NCBI GenBank assembly: GCA_947624075.1 | Contig: CANQIM010000048.1 | Span: 1-8,439, forward strand | Direction of reading: 5' to 3' | DNA length: 8,439 bases | From: an uncultured Bacilli bacterium | GTDB taxonomy: Bacteria; Bacillota_I; Bacilli_A; RF39; UBA660 | Shown here: positions 1-6,266 of the stretch, one piece after another | Numbering within the stretch: the stretch's first letter is position 1 | How the letters are laid out: the number at the start of each line of letters is the position of its first letter | Made by a program: the position numbers and the translations under genes | The notes under the pieces: generated by a model | Database searches by the model: none | What the model was told of the DNA's origin: nothing | What the model saw: only the letters and a program-made list of their open reading frames with translations

Positions 1-14
1 GATACACAACAAAC

Positions 15-58
15 AAAAAATGAGCTAGCCCTTATTCCATATAGGTTTGCTCATTTTT
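15..58 (-). terminator. Terminator-like hairpin, possibly a leader attenuator
   Basis: A perfect 10-bp inverted repeat (16-25 against 49-58, AAAAATGAGC / GCTCATTTTT) encloses a 23-nt loop. Read on the minus strand, the stem is followed by a run of six T, as in an intrinsic terminator. It lies just downstream of a minus-strand promoter at 79-107, so a transcript from there would be only about 60 nt long if it stopped here. The arms end in A and T runs on either side, so the hairpin could also stop plus-strand transcription. No gene is visible to the left, so whether it ends, attenuates or merely separates transcription units is undecided. Confidence 0.5.
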
Positions 59-78
59 ACTGCCAAAGTCAAGTTATT

Positions 79-107
79 AGTATAGCAAGTATCAACGTTT
101 TTTGCAA
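79..107 (-). promoter_or_regulatory. Putative sigma-A promoter reading toward the left edge
   Basis: On the minus strand there is TTGCAA (102-107), a 17-bp spacer and TATACT (79-84). TGC immediately precedes the -10, giving an extended -10 motif. The -10 matches consensus at 5 of 6 positions and the -35 at 4 of 6. Transcription would start near position 72 and enter the hairpin at 15-58 almost at once. The driven gene must lie beyond the left edge, unless the product is a short RNA. The stretch between the promoter and the SGNH gene (about 108-248) holds only weak AT-rich inverted repeats and no recognisable gene. Confidence 0.5.
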
Positions 108-248
108 GTGTTTTTGCTTTTTTAATAGTAAAAAGTTGCTAGTGTGTTAATAAATTGCCTCATTTTTATGATTGTTAAGCATGGTAGAAAAAGTTTTCTA
201 TTGAAGTAATTAAAGTTAAATGATTTTTAAATAATAAGTGATTTAAAA

Positions 249-968
249 TTATAATGTAATTTCTTGTTCAATTAACTTAGCTATTTCTTTATAGCCTTTG
301 GTGTTAGGATAAGGCAGTTTAGGATTGGAAGTAAGATTTTTATTTTGTTTAAAGAGACTTTCAGTGGAAATAAAAGTTATTTGAGGCTTTTTTGAAATGA
401 TTGAGTTAAGTTTTTTAATACTATAATTTATATATTTATTATAGGCTGGTGATTCATAATAGCCTATAAAAATAATTTTTTTAGGATAATATTTTTGCAT
501 TTCGTCTAATAAAGAAGTTAGAGAGGTATCTATTTCAGTTAGTAGAGAGTTAATTTTTTCTGTAGTTAAGTTAGGAGTTATGCTTATTTTATAGAATAAA
601 TCATTGAGACCGATAGTTAATGTAAGAACATCACTTTCACGTAAAATTTCCTTTAAATTCATTTTTTTGTTTTTATATGTCATTTTTTTGTTAGTAATAA
701 TTGCGTATGTAAGTCTTTCTATGGACATATCTTTTTCACAGTAAGACTTTGTATAAAAATTCAATTTTTGGTTTTTAGAAAGGTAATCCTTTAAATAATC
801 ACTGTAACCATAATCAATTCTTTCATAAGAATCGACTCCTAAAGCATAGGCATCTCCTAAAGCAGTATAATTTAAATTATTAGAATTAGTAGTTATAAAT
901 ATAATGTAGATAAGAAAAATTACCAATAATAAAATAATGAATTTATAATGCTTTTGAACAAATTTCAT
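249..968 (-). CDS. Membrane-anchored SGNH/GDSL-fold protein with degenerate catalytic triad
   Basis: A 239-residue protein with a basic N-terminus, one hydrophobic segment at about 9-26 (signal anchor) and an SGNH-hydrolase-like extracytoplasmic domain. Block I reads ALGDAYALG at 36-44, where the family has GDS, so the nucleophile Ser is Ala40 (codon GCC). Block III is kept as GLND at 120-123, with the oxyanion-hole Gly and Asn. Block V, normally DxxHPN..GY, reads KLPYPNTKGY from 217, so the catalytic Asp and His positions are Lys217 and Tyr220. The fold assignment is fairly secure, but classical Ser-His-Asp esterase activity is unlikely and the function is unknown. The ATG at 968 has GGGAGG five bases upstream; the longer TTG start would overlap that site. 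The gene lies 35 nt after murA in the same orientation, which hints at a cell-envelope role. No convincing terminator follows its stop codon. Confidence 0.8.
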   Translation of the reverse strand: MKFVQKHYKFIILLLVIFLIYIIFITTNSNNLNYTALGDAYALGVDSYERIDYGYSDYLKDYLSKNQKLNFYTKSYCEKDMSIERLTYAIITNKKMTYKNKKMNLKEILRESDVLTLTIGLNDLFYKISITPNLTTEKINSLLTEIDTSLTSLLDEMQKYYPKKIIFIGYYESPAYNKYINYSIKKLNSIISKKPQITFISTESLFKQNKNLTSNPKLPYPNTKGYKEIAKLIEQEITL

Positions 969-978
969 AGTTCCTCCC

Positions 979-1015
979 AAAAAAAAGAAATATAACTAAT
1001 AAATTATATTTCTTT
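979..1015 (-). terminator. AT-only hairpin with T-run between murA and the SGNH gene
   Basis: Arms 1004-1015 and 984-995 form a perfect 12-bp stem (AAAGAAATATAA and its complement) around an 8-nt loop. The minus strand continues as an unbroken run of T to position 979. The murA stop codon is inside the first arm, so the structure uses the last murA codons. The stem has a single GC pair, so it is probably a leaky terminator that lowers transcription of the SGNH gene rather than blocking it. The SGNH ribosome binding site begins directly after the T-run, leaving no room for a separate promoter. Confidence 0.45.
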
Positions 1016-2260
1016 GATTGTTATTTTAGCACCTACATTAGTAAGTTTTTCTATTATTTGTTCATAACCTCTTAAGATATGTTCAACATTTGTAATAGTT
1101 GTTTTACCAGTGGCAGTTAAGGCGGCAGCTACTAAAGCAGCACCGGCTCGAAGGTCTGTTGCAACTACTGATGTTCCTTTTAAGTCAGTTGGTCCTAAAA
1201 TAGTAGCCGTTTGATTTTGAATAATAATATTGGCCCCTAAATTATTTAAGTAAGGTACATGCATAAAGCGGTTTTCCCAAATTGTCTCATTTACTTTAGA
1301 TTTACCATGAGCTTGCGTTAGAAGAACAGTAAAAGGTTGTTGCAAATCGGTTGGAAATCCTGGGTAAACAGCTGTTTTAACATTAGTTGCTTTGTAAGGT
1401 TTGTTTTTTTCTAAAATAGTTACATAGTCTGAACCAATTTCAAGGTTAACATCCATTTCTTCAAGTTTAGAAATAAGGGAATCAACATGTTCAGGAATCA
1501 TGTTATCAACTTTGAAGTTTTTGCCACATAAAGCTCCAATGATTATGTAAGTTCCTGCTTCTATACGATCAGGAATTACCTCATGAAAACATTTACTTAA
1601 ATGGTCTACACCTTCTATTTTTATAGTTGAAGTACCAGCTCCCACAATTTTTGCGCCCATGTTGTTCAAGAAAGTAGCCACGTTTACTATTTCAGGTTCC
1701 TTGGCAGCATTATCAATAACCGTTTTACCTTTCGCTTTAACAGCTGCTAACATGATATTGATAGTAGCTCCAACAGAGGCAATATCAAGATAAATATTAG
1801 CTCCTTTTAGTTCTTCTGCTTCTACAATGTATTTGTTTTTTTCAATTTTAATGGTTGCACCTAAAGCCTCAAAACCCTTTAAATGTAAATCTATAGGTCT
1901 AGCACCAATAGAACATCCTCCTGGAAAATACATAACAGCTTTTTTAAACTTACCTAATAAGGCTCCCATAAAATAATATGAAGCACGTAACTTTTTAGAA
2001 AATTCTTCTGTTATTTCGGCATTTTCCATGAATTTTGGATCAATAACAATGCTTTCACTAGCTCGATTAACTTTTACTTTTAAAAATTCTAGTATGTCAC
2101 ATAAAGCATCGGTATCAGTAATTTCTGGTATATTGCAGATTGTTGCTTCATCATCAGTCAAAATAGCTGCTGGTATTAAGGCAACAGTTGCATTTTTTGC
2201 ACCACTTATACGGATGGTTCCACTTAATTCACGGCCACCATCTATTTCCATTAACTTCAT
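1004..2260 (-). CDS. murA: UDP-N-acetylglucosamine 1-carboxyvinyltransferase (MurA)
   Basis: The cytoplasmic enzyme that transfers enolpyruvate from phosphoenolpyruvate to UDP-GlcNAc, the first committed step of peptidoglycan synthesis and the target of fosfomycin. The 418-residue length is normal for the family. Lys22-Asn23 lie in SGAKNA (19-24). The loop GGCSIGARP (114-122) carries the catalytic Cys116, which implies fosfomycin sensitivity at target level. YPGFPTDLQQP holds the active-site Asp, and the substrate-binding arginines are in ENRFMH and LRAGAAL. The ATG has a very strong AAAGGAGGT site six bases upstream and starts 17 nt after the fba stop, so the two genes are almost certainly co-transcribed. 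Many Bacilli carry two paralogues (MurA and MurZ/MurAB). The fba linkage resembles B. subtilis murZ, but one sequence cannot separate the two. Confidence 0.97.
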   Translation of the reverse strand: MKLMEIDGGRELSGTIRISGAKNATVALIPAAILTDDEATICNIPEITDTDALCDILEFLKVKVNRASESIVIDPKFMENAEITEEFSKKLRASYYFMGALLGKFKKAVMYFPGGCSIGARPIDLHLKGFEALGATIKIEKNKYIVEAEELKGANIYLDIASVGATINIMLAAVKAKGKTVIDNAAKEPEIVNVATFLNNMGAKIVGAGTSTIKIEGVDHLSKCFHEVIPDRIEAGTYIIIGALCGKNFKVDNMIPEHVDSLISKLEEMDVNLEIGSDYVTILEKNKPYKATNVKTAVYPGFPTDLQQPFTVLLTQAHGKSKVNETIWENRFMHVPYLNNLGANIIIQNQTATILGPTDLKGTSVVATDLRAGAALVAAALTATGKTTITNVEHILRGYEQIIEKLTNVGAKITIKEI

Positions 2261-2277
2261 GATGTTACCTCCTTTAA

Positions 2278-3123
2278 CTAAATTTTAGTTTTAAATAATG
2301 AAATAATTTCAGCAATTCGTGATTTTAAAGCTTCCTCACCACTACCGATAATTTTACGTGGATCTATAGCTTGAGGGTTGGCTTGTAAAAATTCTTTTAC
2401 TGCTTTAGACCAAGTTGCTTGTAATTCTGTATTAATATTTATTTTTGATATGCCACAGGCAATAGCTTTTTCAATTTTGTCATTAGGAATGCCTGTTCCA
2501 CCATGAAGAACAAGTGGAATTTCTAAATTTTCATTTATTTGTTTCATAGTGACAAAATCAAGATTAGGCTCACCTTTATAAAAACCATGAACACTGCCCA
2601 AAGCTGGAGCAAGTGAGTCAATGTTGGTATTTTCATACAATGTTAGACAGTCTTCTAGTGTTGCATTTGTTGAAGTATTAGTAATATTATCTTCAGTACC
2701 ACCTATATGGCCAACTTCAGCTTCAACGGTTACATTTTTTGTATGAGCATAATCAACTACTTCTTTTGTAATTCTAATGTTTTCAGAAAGTTCATGGCGT
2801 GAAGCATCTATCATAACAGAGCTAAATCCAGCATCTATTGCCTTTTTACAAGTTTCAAATGATGAGCCATGATCAACATGAAGAACTACAGGTATAGTTA
2901 TATTTAAATCTTCTATCAAACCATTAACCATTCCATAGATAGCATTAAAGCCACCCATATATTTACTAGCACTTTCACTAACACCTAATATAACTGGAAC
3001 ATTTAATTCATTACATTTTTCTAAAATATATTTTGCCCATTCTAAATTATTAATATTAAAATGAGGAATTGCATATTTATTTTCCTTAGCTTTTAATAAT
3101 ATTTCTTTTGAATTTACTATCAT
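2278..3123 (-). CDS. fba: Class II fructose-1,6-bisphosphate aldolase
   Basis: A zinc-dependent glycolytic and gluconeogenic enzyme that reversibly cleaves fructose-1,6-bisphosphate into DHAP and glyceraldehyde-3-phosphate. The 281-residue protein has the family signatures in order: PHFNINN (20-26), LHVDHG (81-86, catalytic Asp84 and Zn-ligand His85), EAEVGHIGG (134-142), GSVHGFYKG with Zn-ligand His179, VLHGGTG with Zn-ligand His207, and KININTE (227-233) for DHAP binding. A related tagatose-bisphosphate aldolase cannot be fully excluded, but linkage to murA matches fbaA of Bacilli. The start is placed at ATG 3123, with GGGTG six bases upstream. The in-frame GTG at 3132 lies inside that site and would have no ribosome binding site of its own. 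The gene has a dedicated promoter with an embedded palindrome and leads the fba-murA unit. Confidence 0.95.
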   Translation of the reverse strand: MIVNSKEILLKAKENKYAIPHFNINNLEWAKYILEKCNELNVPVILGVSESASKYMGGFNAIYGMVNGLIEDLNITIPVVLHVDHGSSFETCKKAIDAGFSSVMIDASRHELSENIRITKEVVDYAHTKNVTVEAEVGHIGGTEDNITNTSTNATLEDCLTLYENTNIDSLAPALGSVHGFYKGEPNLDFVTMKQINENLEIPLVLHGGTGIPNDKIEKAIACGISKININTELQATWSKAVKEFLQANPQAIDPRKIIGSGEEALKSRIAEIISLFKTKI

Positions 3124-3135
3124 TCTTTTCACCCA

Positions 3136-3157
3136 CTTTTATCATAAGTGATAAAAG
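3136..3157. promoter_or_regulatory. Perfect 22-bp palindrome over the fba -10 (putative operator)
   Basis: CTTTTATCA (3136-3144) and TGATAAAAG (3149-3157) are perfect 9-bp inverted repeats around a 4-nt centre. The palindrome covers the -10 hexamer and part of the spacer of the fba promoter, the usual place for a dimeric repressor to bind. It does not match the CcpA cre, Rex, Fur/PerR or CIRCE consensus as I know them, and I cannot name the regulator. In an RNA reading through from mntP it would also form a hairpin just before the fba ribosome binding site. It has no T-run after it, so it is not a terminator for fba-direction transcription. Confidence 0.5.
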
Positions 3158-3170
3158 CTTTATTTGTCAA
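3141..3170 (-). promoter_or_regulatory. Sigma-A promoter of fba-murA
   Basis: On the minus strand there is a perfect -35 TTGACA (3165-3170), an 18-bp spacer and TATGAT (3141-3146, 5 of 6). The predicted start site is about 3133-3134. The leader would then be only about 10 nt and consist of little more than the GGGTG ribosome binding site. Confidence 0.7.
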
Positions 3171-3181
3171 TGAAATAAGCT
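3153..3181 (-). terminator. Weak terminator-like hairpin after mntP
   Basis: Arms 3173-3181 (AGCTTATTT on the minus strand) and 3156-3165 pair with one bulged base around a 7-nt loop and lead into a run of four T. Only two GC pairs are present. The structure overlaps the fba -35 and shares two bases with the fba palindrome. It could partly end the spoIIR-mntP transcript, but it may be a by-product of AT-rich promoter sequence. Confidence 0.25.
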
Positions 3182-3206
3182 ATTTTGCAAAAGTATTAAC
3201 GTAAAA

Positions 3207-3737
3207 TTATAACATATATTTAATAGCTAAAAAAAGTAAAATAATAATTCCTAGATAAGTAGCTTTTTTGCCATACTTTTCAAAAAGTTTTTTACCAAGT
3301 AATAAACCTCCAAAAGTAAATAGGGCACTTATGATAGAAAAAATAGTAGCTGCTTGAAAAATCGCCGAATTAGTAATTCCTAAAGCTATGCCTACAGAAA
3401 AACTATCAATACTTACTGTAAAAGCAAAAAAGATAATGGAAAGATAGTTGGTAATTAAGTTATTAGTTGTTTCATTTCGATTCAAAAACATTTCTACGGC
3501 TAAAACAAAAAATATTATTGCTACTAAAAGATTAGTATTTAAAGGAAAATGTTCGATAAAAATAGCACCGACAGTTGAACCTAGATAAGGCATAAAATAG
3601 TGAAATATACCAACGCATAGACTTGTAAAAACAATTTTGGAAAATTTTAAGCTATTTGTTCCATAAGCTAAAGCTAAAGAAAAGGCATCCATACTTAAAC
3701 CAATAGCAAGAAAAAAATATATAAGGATTTGAGACAT
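3207..3737 (-). CDS. mntP: MntP-family manganese efflux pump
   Basis: A 176-residue polytopic membrane protein with about six hydrophobic helices and two related halves. The first half has SMDAFSLALAYG (15-26), the second SIDSFSVGIALG (109-120). Asp17 and Asp111 match the paired intramembrane acidic residues of the MntP (DUF204) family, which exports Mn2+. The family also includes YtaF-like sporulation membrane proteins, so manganese as substrate is inferred. Linkage to spoIIR is shared with B. subtilis, where ywlD/mntP lies a few genes away. ATG 3737 has AAGGTGA five bases upstream; the in-frame GTG at 3746 is part of that site. The gap after spoIIR is only 35 nt, so the manganese riboswitch (yybP-ykoY) that often precedes mntP is absent and expression probably follows spoIIR. 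Confidence 0.85.
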   Translation of the reverse strand: MSQILIYFFLAIGLSMDAFSLALAYGTNSLKFSKIVFTSLCVGIFHYFMPYLGSTVGAIFIEHFPLNTNLLVAIIFFVLAVEMFLNRNETTNNLITNYLSIIFFAFTVSIDSFSVGIALGITNSAIFQAATIFSIISALFTFGGLLLGKKLFEKYGKKATYLGIIILLFLAIKYML

Positions 3738-3772
3738 TTCATTCACCTTATATATTTTATTCTTTTAGTATT

Positions 3773-4294
3773 TTAAAAATACTTATCTATAATTTCTTTT
3801 ATTAAAGATTTATATTCTACCTTATTAGTTGTTGTTTGTTCTTTTTCAATTAAACAAAGTGGTGGAAATAAAACGCACCAGAAATTTTCTCCTTTACCAT
3901 CACCTAATGTGATAACAAGAGATTCATAATAACCTTCTTTGTAATAGATATCGTTATACTCTTTTTGAGGAAAATAGTTTTGCCCAAAATTAATAGAATA
4001 TTTAGCATTAGCATTCTCTTCTTTGAGAGTGTTTTCAATGACAGTTTGAAATTGTGGAAGAGATGCTTTAATATTTTTACGAGTAGAAGCTATATCATTG
4101 GCAGTCAAAGCAGAAAAGTTAATTTTAGAAGTTAAATTATTTACTACAGCATGTTTAATATTTTGATCTATCGAAGAATTACTATTAGCAATAACGCGAA
4201 AACGAATAGATTCTTTTGGTATTACGATTTGTTCATGTTTGTTTAAAGATAATATTGAAATAATGATTGCTAATACAAGAACTGCTTTTTTCAT
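3773..4294 (-). CDS. spoIIR: Stage II sporulation protein R (SpoIIR)
   Basis: In spore formers SpoIIR is made in the forespore under sigma-F, is secreted into the intermembrane space and triggers SpoIIGA in the mother cell to process pro-sigma-E. The 173-residue protein begins with a hydrophobic export segment (about 3-17). Family signatures follow: IRFRVIANSNS (30-40), INFGQNYFPQKEY (101-113) and GDGKGENFWCVLFPPLC (131-147). It is shorter than B. subtilis SpoIIR (about 224 residues as I recall), mainly at the C-terminus, but the conserved core is complete. The ATG has AAAGGTGAG eight bases upstream. That site is partly buried in a hairpin at 4297-4333. I could not find a clean sigma-F -10 element in the 60-nt gap, although a GTATA-like -35 is present at 4343-4347. 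Position after prfA-prmC matches B. subtilis. Confidence 0.93.
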   Translation of the reverse strand: MKKAVLVLAIIISILSLNKHEQIVIPKESIRFRVIANSNSSIDQNIKHAVVNNLTSKINFSALTANDIASTRKNIKASLPQFQTVIENTLKEENANAKYSINFGQNYFPQKEYNDIYYKEGYYESLVITLGDGKGENFWCVLFPPLCLIEKEQTTTNKVEYKSLIKEIIDKYF

Positions 4295-4296
4295 AT

Positions 4297-4333
4297 AAAA
4301 ATCTCACCTTTCAATGTAATAGTGAGACTTTTT
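4297..4333 (-). promoter_or_regulatory. Hairpin over the spoIIR ribosome binding site, terminator-like
   Basis: On the minus strand TCTCAC (4322-4327) pairs with GTGAGA (4302-4307). Flanking A5 (4329-4333) and T5 (4297-4301) extend the stem past one bulged base, around a 14-nt loop. The 3' arm contains part of the spoIIR Shine-Dalgarno sequence and ends in a T-run just before the ATG. In RNA arriving from prfA-prmC it could end transcription weakly or hide the ribosome binding site. A transcript starting inside the element would lack the 5' arm and be free for translation. Confidence 0.4.
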
Positions 4334-4354
4334 ATCGTTTTTTATACAAGTTTT

Positions 4355-5176
4355 CTAAATATTTTTAAAAATAAAAAGAAATCTATCTTTATCAGCTAAG
4401 TCTTTTTGGACTTCTACGTGAACATTTTTTAAAGTATTAGTAATTATTTCGGAGAGTGCCTTTCCTTGAGTCTGCCCTATCTCAAAGGCAACTAAACATT
4501 TATCTTGCATATGTTCTTCAAGTGATGAAATAATCTTTTTATAACAGTCTAGTCCATCTTTACCAGCATATAAGGCTAGATGAGGCTCATTATTTTTAAC
4601 AATTTCTTCGATTTCTTCATCATCTTTTATATAAGGTGGATTACTGATAATGACGTGATATTTTTTAGAAACATTTTGCCACATATCACTTTCAATAAGA
4701 TTAGCTTGAGAATTTAGATTTTGACAATTTGTTTTCGCAATCATTAAAGCTTTAGTACTTATATCTATTAAATCCACAGAATTTGTGGAAACTTTTTTTT
4801 CAAGGGTCAAGCCAATGACGCCACTACCACAGCCTAAATCAATTATATCAACAGGAAAAGTGAATTTGTCTTTGATGTAGGAAATTGTTTTTTCCACAAG
4901 TTGTTCTGTTTCATAACGAGGAATTAAAACATCTTCGTTAACTAAAAATTTATTTCCATAGAAATTAACATTACCTAAAACATATTGTAATGGGCGTCCT
5001 TCTTTTAAAGCAAGAACTTCTTTTTTATAGAGTTCCTCTTGTTCTTTAGTAACTTCTTCATCAAGGCATGTTAGTAATTCTAGGGGATTTTTGTGCAAAA
5101 GCTCAGCGAGAAGAATTTTAGCATGATCTTTATGAATGTGGCCTTTAGCAAAAAAAAGAAGATTATCAATCGTCAT
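4355..5176 (-). CDS. prmC: Peptide chain release factor N5-glutamine methyltransferase (PrmC/HemK)
   Basis: Uses S-adenosylmethionine to methylate the glutamine of the GGQ motif in class I release factors, which raises termination efficiency. The 273-residue protein has an N-terminal helical domain for release-factor binding with RPLQYVLG (61-68), then a Rossmann-type methyltransferase domain. That domain has the SAM-binding DLGCGSG (113-119) and the catalytic NPPY (179-182) that holds the target glutamine. The start is placed at ATG 5176, preceded by AAGGAGAT at seven bases and overlapping the prfA stop by 11 nt. A longer frame opens upstream to 5227, but its extra residues do not belong to the family. 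The overlap implies translational coupling of this enzyme with its substrate PrfA. Confidence 0.95.
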   Translation of the reverse strand: MTIDNLLFFAKGHIHKDHAKILLAELLHKNPLELLTCLDEEVTKEQEELYKKEVLALKEGRPLQYVLGNVNFYGNKFLVNEDVLIPRYETEQLVEKTISYIKDKFTFPVDIIDLGCGSGVIGLTLEKKVSTNSVDLIDISTKALMIAKTNCQNLNSQANLIESDMWQNVSKKYHVIISNPPYIKDDEEIEEIVKNNEPHLALYAGKDGLDCYKKIISSLEEHMQDKCLVAFEIGQTQGKALSEIITNTLKNVHVEVQKDLADKDRFLFIFKNI

Positions 5177-6239
5177 TTTCAGTATCTCCTTGTATTTTTC
5201 TTTTTTGATCTTCTTGAATAAGAGCATTAATAATATCTTCTAAATCACCATCCATAACACGATCTAAATTCTTAGTAGTAAAGCCAATTCTATGATCTGT
5301 TACTCTATTTTGAGGGTAATTGTAAGTTCTAATTTTTTCAGCACGATCACCAGAACCTATTTTACTTCTTCTTTCAGCACCAGCTTCTTCTTGCTGTTTT
5401 TGTAGTTCTAGTTCATAAAGACGCGTTTTTAAAACTTTTAGAGCTTGTTCTTTGTTTTGAATTTGACTACGTTCATTTTGACAAGTAACAACTGTATTAG
5501 TAGGTAAATGAGTAATACGTACAGCAGAATCTGTTGTATTAACACCTTGTCCTCCACAGCCACTGGAACGGTAAATATCAATTCTTAAATCACTTGGATT
5601 TATTTCAATATCAATAGAATCATCAGCTTCTGGCATGACAAGAACTGTTGCTGTTGAAGTTTGAAGGCGACCATTAGCTTCTGTCACAGGTACTCTTTGA
5701 ACACGATGTGAACCACTTTCATATTTTAATAAAGAATAAGCATTTTTCCCTTTAATAATAAATTCAATTTGACTGTAGCCACCAGCTGTTCCTTCAATAG
5801 AATTATAAACCTGATAGGTGAAACCTTTTTTATCAGCATAATGAGTATACATTCTAAATAAATCACCAGCAAAAATGTTAGCCTCATCACCTCCAGCAGC
5901 ACCTCTTATTTCCATAATAACATTTTTATCATCATTTGGAGCTTTTGGTAATAAAAGCACTTCTAAGTCTTTATCAAGTTGTTCTTTTTCAGCTTCTAAG
6001 GCTTTTAATTCTTCTTTGGCCATTTCTCCTAATTCGGCATCTTTAAGCATTTCTTTAGTATCTTCAATATCAAGCAAGACTTTTTTATATTTTTTGTAAC
6101 AAGTAACAATATCTTCTAAGGAAGCCATCTCTTTAGAGTATTCTTTTGTCTTATTAATATCACTTAAAACTTCACTTTTAGTTAACTCTTGTTCTAATTG
6201 TTCGTATTTTTGAAGAGTTGCTTCTAATCGATCTATCAT
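5166..6239 (-). CDS. prfA: Peptide chain release factor 1
   Basis: Recognises UAA and UAG in the ribosomal A site and triggers release of the finished peptide. The 357-residue length is typical. An N-terminal coiled domain (about 1-100) precedes the codon-recognition region HRVQRVPVTEANGR, where Pro184-Val185-Thr186 is the PxT tripeptide typical of RF1 and unlike the SPF of RF2. The catalytic SGCGGQGVN has GGQ at 229-231, and Gln231 is the residue PrmC would methylate. The gene ends in tandem stops, TGA then TAA. Its ATG has only moderate ribosome-binding sequence upstream (AAAGGA rather far, GAGAG nearer). The terminator at the end of rpoE leaves no room for an ordinary promoter, so transcription may come from readthrough or from a promoter inside rpoE. 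Confidence 0.97.
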   Translation of the reverse strand: MIDRLEATLQKYEQLEQELTKSEVLSDINKTKEYSKEMASLEDIVTCYKKYKKVLLDIEDTKEMLKDAELGEMAKEELKALEAEKEQLDKDLEVLLLPKAPNDDKNVIMEIRGAAGGDEANIFAGDLFRMYTHYADKKGFTYQVYNSIEGTAGGYSQIEFIIKGKNAYSLLKYESGSHRVQRVPVTEANGRLQTSTATVLVMPEADDSIDIEINPSDLRIDIYRSSGCGGQGVNTTDSAVRITHLPTNTVVTCQNERSQIQNKEQALKVLKTRLYELELQKQQEEAGAERRSKIGSGDRAEKIRTYNYPQNRVTDHRIGFTTKNLDRVMDGDLEDIINALIQEDQKRKIQGDTENDD

Positions 6240-6266
6240 TTTATCACTCTCTTTCCTTTAAAGTCG

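Noticed and set aside
50..168. Direct repeat CTCATTTTTA at 50-59 and 159-168
   Set aside because: Two copies of a 10-base AT-rich word without regular spacing do not support an array or attachment site.
185..200. Inverted repeat TAGAAAA / TTTTCTA as terminator of the SGNH gene
   Set aside because: The loop is only 2-4 nt and no T-run follows on either strand.
225..248. Inverted repeat TTTTAAAT / ATTTAAAA directly after the SGNH stop
   Set aside because: The 8-bp stem has no GC pairs and no T-run, and is expected by chance in such AT-rich DNA.
2028..2288. Open frame of 86 codons on the plus strand
   Set aside because: It lies opposite murA, has no family signature, and murA is unmistakable on the other strand.
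3124..3132. GTG start of fba at 3132
   Set aside because: The GTG is part of the GGGTG ribosome binding site for the ATG at 3123 and has no site of its own.
4295..4354. Sigma-F promoter for spoIIR
   Set aside because: A GTATA-like -35 is present at 4343-4347, but no matching GGnnAnAAT-type -10 lies at the expected distance.
5166..5168. TGA stop of prfA as proof of the standard genetic code
   Set aside because: It is followed at once by TAA, so this stop alone is not decisive; the lack of in-frame TGA across all genes is the better argument.
5177..5227. N-terminal extension of prmC inside prfA
   Set aside because: The extra residues are unlike PrmC, and ATG 5176 has a well-placed AAGGAGAT.
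5875..6099. Open frame of 74 codons on the plus strand
   Set aside because: It is a serine-rich shadow opposite the coiled N-terminal part of prfA, with no sign of real coding.
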